DNA of 57,213 bases from CALOCV01 sp942491955 (lineage in GTDB: Bacteria; Chlamydiota; Chlamydiia; Chlamydiales; CALOCV01). The notes under the pieces were generated by a model. It was not told the origin of the DNA, did not search any database, and saw only the letters and a program-made list of their open reading frames with translations. Location: positions 1 to 57,213 of the forward strand of contig CALOCV010000018.1 of the NCBI GenBank assembly GCA_942491955.1, given 5' to 3'. The position numbers were made by a program, and so were the translations under genes. Of the stretch, positions 52,710-57,213 are shown piece by piece. The first letter of the stretch is position 1, and every line of letters starts with the position of its first letter.

Positions 52710-53174
52710 TTAATCATTGCTTTGTTCTTTCTGTAAAGAGTCTCCTTCAAAAGAGGAGGCTCTTTTTTGTTGAATCAGCGATTGGAGTCTCTCCCGTTGC
52801 TCTCCCACATCTTGGAAAAGGTCTTGGAGATCCTCCATCACTGTATTGAGCGACTCTTTTTCTTGCTTTAGTTGCTTTTTTATTTCCTTAAAAGCTTGCA
52901 TCATCTGCTCTTTAAGAGTCTCGGGCGATATTCTCTCTTCGGTTTTTTCCCGAAACGTCGTCGGCTGATCCCACCGCTCTTGTAAGTACTCGTGAACCAT
53001 GTTGTGGTTGAGTATGGCATATCCTGCCGCAATAGAAAAGGCAAGGAGTAGTAGGGTAATCATAAAGCCGATAAAACGCTTAGCAACGAGAATCACAGTA
53101 ATAAGAAAAATCGTTGCGGATACGGCTAAAGCAAGCACACTATCTGATTGGAAAAATTCAATAAGATGCTGCAT
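52710..53174 (-). CDS. Small membrane protein with coiled-coil tail, unrecognised
   Basis: 154 aa from the ATG at 53172-53174, chosen because AGAGGAGG sits 6 nt upstream (the frame is open to 53198). Two N-terminal TM helices (about 10-30 and 34-55), then a long charged helix (about 90-145; EIKKQLKQEKESLNTVMEDL) likely to form a coiled coil. Compact layout like chlamydial inner-membrane or inclusion-associated proteins, but no named family comes to mind. Its end is convergent with the VOC gene. Confidence 0.65.
   Translation of the reverse strand: MQHLIEFFQSDSVLALAVSATIFLITVILVAKRFIGFMITLLLLAFSIAAGYAILNHNMVHEYLQERWDQPTTFREKTEERISPETLKEQMMQAFKEIKKQLKQEKESLNTVMEDLQDLFQDVGEQRERLQSLIQQKRASSFEGDSLQKEQSND
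52735..52768 (+). terminator. Rho-independent terminator after the VOC gene
   Basis: AAAGAGTCTCCTT pairs with GAGGAGGCTCTTT (one U-G in the stem, short AAAA-containing loop), followed by a run of six T. It lies inside the 3' coding end of the convergent gene. Confidence 0.75.
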
Positions 53175-53192
53175 AAACAACCTCCTCTGTGT

Positions 53193-53235
53193 ACCCAAAC
53201 CACTTCAAGTATGAAGACAGGTTCTTAGTTTGGGT
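53193..53235. repeat. Short repeat with CTTCAAGTATGAAGACAGGTTCT
   Basis: ACCCAAAC (53193-53200) and GTTTGGGT (53228-53235) flank a copy of the GAAGACAGGTTCT motif seen at 41816-41870. It lies between the PHP gene end and the coiled-coil gene start and may terminate the former, though it has no T-run. Confidence 0.5.
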
Positions 53236-53244
53236 ATAGAGATT

Positions 53245-54108
53245 CTACCGCATCGATTCATTGTTTTCCAAGTACCGCTCCCATAGAATTTGGAACGTCG
53301 TTGCGTCAACCCAAGAAACACCAAGAGGAATATGGGGCTTTACAGACCCATGATAATCAGATCCTCCTGTAATAATCCAGTTCTTCTTGCGCCCTTGATC
53401 AATCCATCGCTGTTCTTTTGTTTTTGGCATCTTTGCATAGTATCCTTCAAGTCCATCAAACGGTTTTTCCATTAAACGTCTCATCAAAGATGCGCTCGAC
53501 AAAAGATGGGGGTGAGCCAAAATAGCAAATCCATTCACTCGATGGATGGTCTCAATGGTTTCATCAACGCTGAAATATTTTCCAGGAACAAAACAGGGCT
53601 TGTTGTCTCCAATAAATGAATGAAAAGCCTCTGTAACAGAAGCAACATACCCCTTTTTTATCATCGCCATGGCAATATGGGGCCTTCCTATGGTTCGTGT
53701 AAGGATTTGTTTTGGGTCACAAGGAATGGAGTGAACCATCTCCTTCTCACTAATCGGCATCCCTTTTGCCGCGAGGAGATCGAGTATAGCTAGATTGCGC
53801 TCTTTGCGTCGTTGATGATGTGCAGAACAAAATTGGGTGAGTAAAGCGTGAGTGCTAGAAAAGCTGTATGCCAAGATATGCACCGAGTCTTTTTCCTCCA
53901 TTGAGGAAAATTCAATGCCAGGAAGGAGAAAAAGCCCCTCGGCTTTGGCGGCTTCCAGAGCTTCTGGATAAGCGGATAGGGTATCGTGATCCGTAATCGA
54001 AAGACCTTGTAATCCTATCGCAACGGCCTTTTGGATCAACTCCAAAGGAGTGTCGGTTCCATCTGAATAGATCGAATGACAATGAAGATCGGCGCGGAAA
54101 GCATTCAT
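53245..54108 (-). CDS. PHP-domain phosphoesterase (RNase AM/YciV-like)
   Basis: 287 aa. Metal-binding motifs of the PHP family: DLHCHSIYSDG (7-17), ITDHDT (38-43), GIEFSS (64-69), GRPHIAMA, AHPH (196-199 region) and GGSDYHG near 248. Members act on nucleoside 3',5'-bisphosphate or trim 5' ends of RNA; which of these applies here is unknown. The ATG overlaps the murB stop (ATGA), so it is cotranscribed with nusB-murB. Confidence 0.88.
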   Translation of the reverse strand: MNAFRADLHCHSIYSDGTDTPLELIQKAVAIGLQGLSITDHDTLSAYPEALEAAKAEGLFLLPGIEFSSMEEKDSVHILAYSFSSTHALLTQFCSAHHQRRKERNLAILDLLAAKGMPISEKEMVHSIPCDPKQILTRTIGRPHIAMAMIKKGYVASVTEAFHSFIGDNKPCFVPGKYFSVDETIETIHRVNGFAILAHPHLLSSASLMRRLMEKPFDGLEGYYAKMPKTKEQRWIDQGRKKNWIITGGSDYHGSVKPHIPLGVSWVDATTFQILWERYLENNESMR

Positions 54109-54984
54109 CGTTTTTTTTCCTCGTTATAAGGGATTCTTCGGATTTCTACCAGAAGATCGATACCGTACTCATGCTTGGCTTGGGTTTGTATGTCGTCAAT
54201 CAATTGATGGACTTCCTCAGCCCGTGCTTCTCCTGCATTCACAATGAAATTGGCATGTTTGTCCGATACTTTTGCTCCACCAAATTTTTTCCCTTTCCAT
54301 CCCATTTTCTCAATAAGAGCTCCTGCAGAATGAAGGGGAGGATTGCGAAAGATGCATCCTGCGGAGGGGATTTTATAAGGTTGTGTCGCTGTCCGGTATT
54401 GGATCATCTCTTTTTGCTGTAAACGGATATCTGTTCCTTTCTGTAGGCGGAAAAGGCCTCCAACAATCGCTCCTGGCAACTGCTGGAAAGGAGAAAATCG
54501 ATAAACTAAACGAAAGGTCGTGACGAGATAGAGTGTGCAATATGCCTCTTTCATCAACGTAGTCAATCGCTTCAAGAACCTCTGCCGTCTCTTTTCCATT
54601 CGCTCCCGCATTCATAAAAATGGCGCCTCCGACGCTTCCCGGTATCCCCGTAGCGAATTCCAAACCCATGTACCCTTCCCGTGCGGTTTGGGTTCCCAAA
54701 AGAGAAAAACTATACCCCGCTCCAACATGGAAAAGTCCCTCCTCCACGACAGAGAAAAACCCTATTTTATTATGAAGAATCGCTCCAAAAAAACCACGAT
54801 CATCAAAAAGAGAGTTCGATCCTTTCCCAAGTAGGTGATAGGGGATTTGTCTTTGAATGCAATAGGGAAGAAGAGCTTGCATCTCTTGAACGGTATATAC
54901 AGGGCGATACCATCGTGCAGGACCTCCAATGCCTATTGTCGTATGACGGGAAAGAACATGGTTGATAAAAAAAGAAGGGTTCAA
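54105..54984 (-). CDS. murB: UDP-N-acetylenolpyruvoylglucosamine reductase, split by an apparent 1-nt insertion
   Basis: MurB reduces the enolpyruvyl group to give UDP-MurNAc for peptidoglycan. The upstream frame (54984 down to about 54500) has HTTIGIGGPA, LLGKGSNSLF and ATGIPGSVGGAIFMNAGA. The downstream frame has QPYKIPSAGCIFRNPP, GAKVSDKHANFIVNAG and the C-terminal Glu region. They join at DLSFS|YRFSPFQQLPG. Removing one A from the plus-strand AAA at 54503-54505 gives a continuous ~293-aa enzyme. As an essential gene in organisms that make peptidoglycan, a sequencing indel is suspected. Confidence 0.88.
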
Positions 54985-54990
54985 AATTCT

Positions 54991-55398
54991 TCAGCTTTTT
55001 TGCATGTATAGAGCATGGAGCAGGGCATTGACAAGGCGTCCTGCTTCAGGTGTGCTAAATTTTTTTGCCAAACGAACCGATTCCGACAAGACAAGAGGAT
55101 CATCGATTTGGTCATTGTAGAGAATATCGTAAGCCCCTAAACGAAGAATATTTTTTTCTACTGATTGAAAACGTTTCCAATCAAAATTTTCTGATAGTGG
55201 AGCCAATTTTTCATCAATGACAGATAAGTGCTCACGTACTCTTTCAGCAAAAGCAAACGCTTCACAAGCAGCTTTTTTGGGGATGGCGTTTTCCTTCATT
55301 AATACAGAAATCAAAGCCTCTTTATCGACAACATGTTGGTCCAAAGCATACAAAATTTGGAGAACAACCTCGCGGAATTTTTGTTGAGGAACAGCCAT
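54991..55398 (-). CDS. nusB: Transcription antitermination factor NusB
   Basis: 135 aa, all-helical NusB family. N-terminal REVVLQILYALDQ and C-terminal LVLSESVRLAKKFSTPEAGRLVNALL, whose pattern (E..LAK.F....FVN..L) is diagnostic. It binds boxA RNA with NusE in rRNA antitermination. It lies 6 bp upstream of murB on the same strand; nusB-murB-PHP form an operon. Confidence 0.92.
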   Translation of the reverse strand: MAVPQQKFREVVLQILYALDQHVVDKEALISVLMKENAIPKKAACEAFAFAERVREHLSVIDEKLAPLSENFDWKRFQSVEKNILRLGAYDILYNDQIDDPLVLSESVRLAKKFSTPEAGRLVNALLHALYMQKS

Positions 55399-55401
55399 AT
55401 T

Positions 55402-55451
55402 ATACCAATTTAAAAAAATAAATTTGCAAAGTAATTTCTCATTATTGGTAT
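55402..55451. repeat. 50-bp mini inverted repeat, ATACCAAT...ATTGGTAT
   Basis: Arms 55402-55409 and 55444-55451 are the same 8-bp ends as the MITE family, with only 34 unrelated AT-rich bases between. It lies between nusB and the next upstream gene, touching that gene's stop codon. Possibly a deletion derivative. Confidence 0.5.
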
Positions 55452-55918
55452 TAAGAATTGTCTCGAAAAAGGGGGAGTTCTTGATTTTTTTCTAAATATT
55501 GATGCAGGAGATAGAGCCGTCGAAGGCGAGAGTCGTCATCAAAGATCAAGACAAATTCTATCCAACCTTCATAAAAATAATACGAATAGAGGGATTCTTG
55601 CTTAAACCGCTCTTTACACGTCGCTCCTGAAAAAACACGCTCTGCCTGTTCGCGAGGCATATACCTTTTGAGCTTTGTTGGAGAACAACACGTCGTTGTC
55701 AGGGCTTGGAGGAAATCATCAAATGATGCAACTTCGGGCAAAGGAATTCCAAGAGAAGTTGCGATCTCTTCGGGAAAAACCGAAGGATAGCGAAAATGAG
55801 AGAAAAATTTCGATAAAGAAGAAAAAAAAGAAACGATCAAGACAATATCTCGATTTATTTTATGCAACGCGCAACGAAGTATAACAATCCGCAGGACTAG
55901 ATCGCAAGATAAAAGCAA
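55451..55918 (-). CDS. Conserved-looking hypothetical protein
   Basis: 155 aa in the longest frame. The start is unclear: only TTG codons are available at the N-terminus and the first ~40 residues are hydrophobic and low quality. The real protein probably begins around residue 38 (KFFSHFRYPSVFPEEIA). The conserved-looking core SFDDFLQAL...LKRYMPREQAERVF...YYFYEGWIEFVLIFDDDSRLRRLYL looks like a small globular alpha/beta protein. I recall similar short proteins next to nusB in chlamydiae but cannot name one. Same strand as nusB. Confidence 0.6.
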   Translation of the reverse strand: MLLSCDLVLRIVILRCALHKINRDIVLIVSFFSSLSKFFSHFRYPSVFPEEIATSLGIPLPEVASFDDFLQALTTTCCSPTKLKRYMPREQAERVFSGATCKERFKQESLYSYYFYEGWIEFVLIFDDDSRLRRLYLLHQYLEKNQELPLFRDNS

Positions 55919-55975
55919 AAATGTTATGGAAGCAAGAGAAAGACGCTTTTTTTTTGTGAATTTTTTTCATTGACT

Positions 55976-56557
55976 ATGCTCAGTATTTTTCTTGATTTAG
56001 AAACAACAGGCCTCGATCCCCAAATCCATGTCCCGATTGAAATCGCTTTGAAAATCATTGATATGGGAAGTGGAGAGCAAAAAGGAGAATATGAAGCCAT
56101 CATCCAACTCACTCAAGAAGAATGGGATAGAAGAGATCATGCGAGCGTTAAGATTCACGGAATGACACGGGAACAATTGGAGCAGGGGAAAAATTTAAAG
56201 AGCGTCTCTTCCGAAATCGTCTCCCTTTTTACAGAACTTGGTGTGCAACGCGAAAGAGCCGTTTTTATTTGTCAGAATCCTGGATTTGATCGGAGCTTTT
56301 TTGGACAAATTGTTTCCATTTATGAACAACAGCGACTCAATTGGCCCTATCACTGGCTCGATTTTGCTTCGATGTTCTGGGCTTTGATCGCACGACAAAC
56401 GGTCGAAGGACATATCGCCTTTCCCCATCGTCTCAATCTATCAAAAAATGCCATTGCCGCTCGCTACCAAGTCCCTCCCGAGCCCGACCCTCATCGCGCC
56501 ATGAATGGCGTCGACCATCTCCTCCTCTGCTACAAGACCGTCATCGGGATCATATGA
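55976..56557 (+). CDS. DnaQ-family 3'-5' exonuclease
   Basis: 193 aa from ATG 55976 (TTG 55970 possible). DEDDh motifs: ExoI FLDLETTGLDP (D and E, near residues 5-9), ExoII FICQNPGFDRSFF (Asp), ExoIII HRAMNGVDHL (His and Asp, near 173-182). Could be a proofreading subunit or an oligoribonuclease/RNase T-like enzyme; the short, single-domain form does not settle it. The stop overlaps the lipoprotein start (ATGA). Confidence 0.85.
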   Translation: MLSIFLDLETTGLDPQIHVPIEIALKIIDMGSGEQKGEYEAIIQLTQEEWDRRDHASVKIHGMTREQLEQGKNLKSVSSEIVSLFTELGVQRERAVFICQNPGFDRSFFGQIVSIYEQQRLNWPYHWLDFASMFWALIARQTVEGHIAFPHRLNLSKNAIAARYQVPPEPDPHRAMNGVDHLLLCYKTVIGII

Positions 56558-56784
56558 TGCGTGATTTTGTTTGTCTCTTATTCCTTCTTGTTGTGCCATT
56601 TTTCTCGGGATGCACGCGTGTCGGAACCCATCCACAGCACGCTTATGATGAGGTGCGAGCAGTTGTTTCTGAACGCTCCGGTTACCCCACACCTCCATGG
56701 CATCGATACGATCCAGATCCCGCTGTAGAGGAGACGATTTGTCAGCTTCTACAACAAAATCTGACCGAAGATCTCGCCGTCTAA
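56554..56784 (+). CDS. Lipoprotein N-terminus, probably a truncated outer-membrane efflux factor
   Basis: 76 aa from ATG 56554. Lipoprotein signal with lipobox FFSGC (cleavage before Cys20). The mature part, HRYDPDPAVEETICQLLQQNLTEDLAV, matches the opening of TolC/CzcC-type efflux lipoproteins, in which NLTEDLAV is normally followed by QIALLNN and ~380 more residues. Here a TAATAG interrupts. Since an RND pump gene ends on the opposite strand just after, an efflux role fits. The gene seems to have lost its body by deletion. Confidence 0.55.
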   Translation: MMRDFVCLLFLLVVPFFSGCTRVGTHPQHAYDEVRAVVSERSGYPTPPWHRYDPDPAVEETICQLLQQNLTEDLAV

Positions 56785-56794
56785 TAGCATCCCG

Positions 56795-57004
56795 ATGCTT
56801 GGATTCAACGGTCAGTTTGGCAACACAGTATTGGGAGGGATGGCCAATATTCTGCGTGTCCGTGCCAATATCGACACCTATGAAGATCCCGGCCCCTACT
56901 CCTTTCCTAAAGGGAGTGTCGCCTCTCCTATTACAAAAGAAGAACTAGTTCGGATCGAAACGGATCTTGTAAAGAAGAGAATAGAGGATGGGAACAAATC
57001 CTAA
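56795..57004 (+). pseudogene. Possible remnant of the same lipoprotein or another envelope protein
   Basis: 69-aa frame one register away from the lipoprotein. It contains protein-like text (LGGMANILRVRANIDTYEDPG, PKGSVASPITKEEL) but has no ribosome site. It runs antiparallel over the last ~60 nt of the RND gene. May be the relocated tail after an internal deletion; low certainty. Confidence 0.25.
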
Positions 57005-57213
57005 AGTCAGGAATGTGGCAAAGAGCAGCCCAAAAATAATGGCAATGGCCATCGGCTCAAACATCGCCCCACCGCCAAGCCATAAGGGGAATAAACCACC
57101 AATCGTTGTTAATGTGGTTAAAATAGTGGGAAGTCTCAGACGACGAATCGAAGTGTCAAGAATGAGCCTGCTGGAGGAGCAATACGTAAATCTCGAACGG
57201 GCGGCGTTTTATT
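56945..57213 (-). CDS. C-terminal end of an RND efflux transporter (partial, apparent frameshift)
   Basis: Minus-strand reading gives LPTILTTLTTIGGLFPLWLG followed by GAMFEPMAIAIIFGLLFATFLT and LGFVPILYSLLYKI, stop TAG at 56945-56947. This is the TM11-TM12 end of AcrB/CzcA-type pumps (RPxxLTTxTTxxGLxPL motif). Upstream, the coding text RRPFEIYVLLLQQAHS is in another frame, so one base appears missing around 57157-57162. The rest is outside the window. Pairs functionally with the convergent efflux lipoprotein remnant. Confidence 0.6.

Overview
The window is most likely from a chlamydia outside the classical Chlamydiaceae (an 'environmental' Chlamydiota). This is inference from gene content and order. 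There is an NqrF subunit of the Na+-pumping NADH:quinone reductase, an AMP nucleosidase, EF-P with its EpmA-type modifier, mfd next to alaS, transketolase, a DacF-like carboxypeptidase, and a surA-like/ksgA pair. The set efp - small ORF - amn - mfd - alaS - tkt is, as I recall it, the CT752-CT748 neighbourhood of Chlamydia trachomatis. Here alaS and tkt are separated by about 19 kb of extra DNA. No tRNA, rRNA or CRISPR array was found by eye.

Layout: 1-620, the N-terminal part of an exported TPR protein. 0.7-5.6 kb, a signalling/exopolysaccharide-like operon: a protein with Hpt, several receiver domains and a decayed GGDEF, a HEAT-repeat membrane protein, and a processive GT2. 5.6-8.6 kb, nqrF and nadE. 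8.6-9.5 kb, a decayed insertion sequence with 15-bp terminal repeats. 9.7-11.3 kb, an AAA+/DUF234-type ATPase bracketed by two matching dyads. 11.2-20.5 kb, the chlamydial core (epmA, efp, two small ORFs, amn, mfd, alaS). 20.6-34.1 kb, the most unusual part: a three-gene ABC-2 exporter, a class IV aminotransferase, a citrate-synthase homologue, an NAD-type oxidoreductase, a genuine PEP mutase (EDKxFPKxNS), an ATP-grasp/phosphohistidine phosphotransferase, and E1alpha/E1beta/E2 of a 2-oxoacid dehydrogenase. 34.1-39.8 kb, a copied mfd fragment, MITE-like repeats and three unknown proteins. 39.8-45.6 kb, tkt, dac, ksgA and a surA-like gene. 46-49.8 kb, a second AAA+ ATPase with paired operators, a membrane pyrophosphatase and two small mobile relics. 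49.9-57.2 kb, a GNAT, an exported Ppx-like protein, an exported VOC protein, a PHP phosphoesterase, murB, nusB, a DnaQ-type exonuclease and broken efflux-pump genes.

How the genes may work together: PEP mutase makes phosphonopyruvate, which accumulates only if an exergonic step follows. The citrate-synthase homologue keeps catalytic His and Asp but has Gln in place of the second active-site His and lacks one C-terminal citrate-binding Arg. It is a candidate to condense acetyl-CoA with phosphonopyruvate, as Psf2 does in Pseudomonas fosfomycin synthesis. With the aminotransferase, dehydrogenase, phosphotransferase and dedicated exporter, this looks like a phosphonate natural-product locus in an obligate intracellular lineage. 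I know of no description of such a locus in Chlamydiota.

Caution: nqrF, mfd, murB, the GNAT gene and probably the terminal RND gene each carry one apparent single-base indel, most at homopolymers. Because several of these genes are normally essential, assembly or sequencing error is at least as likely as gene decay. Small repeats are abundant: a 160-180 bp MITE family, 50-67 bp REP-like palindromes, elements ending in AGAACCTGTC, and GC-rich multi-hairpin blocks.
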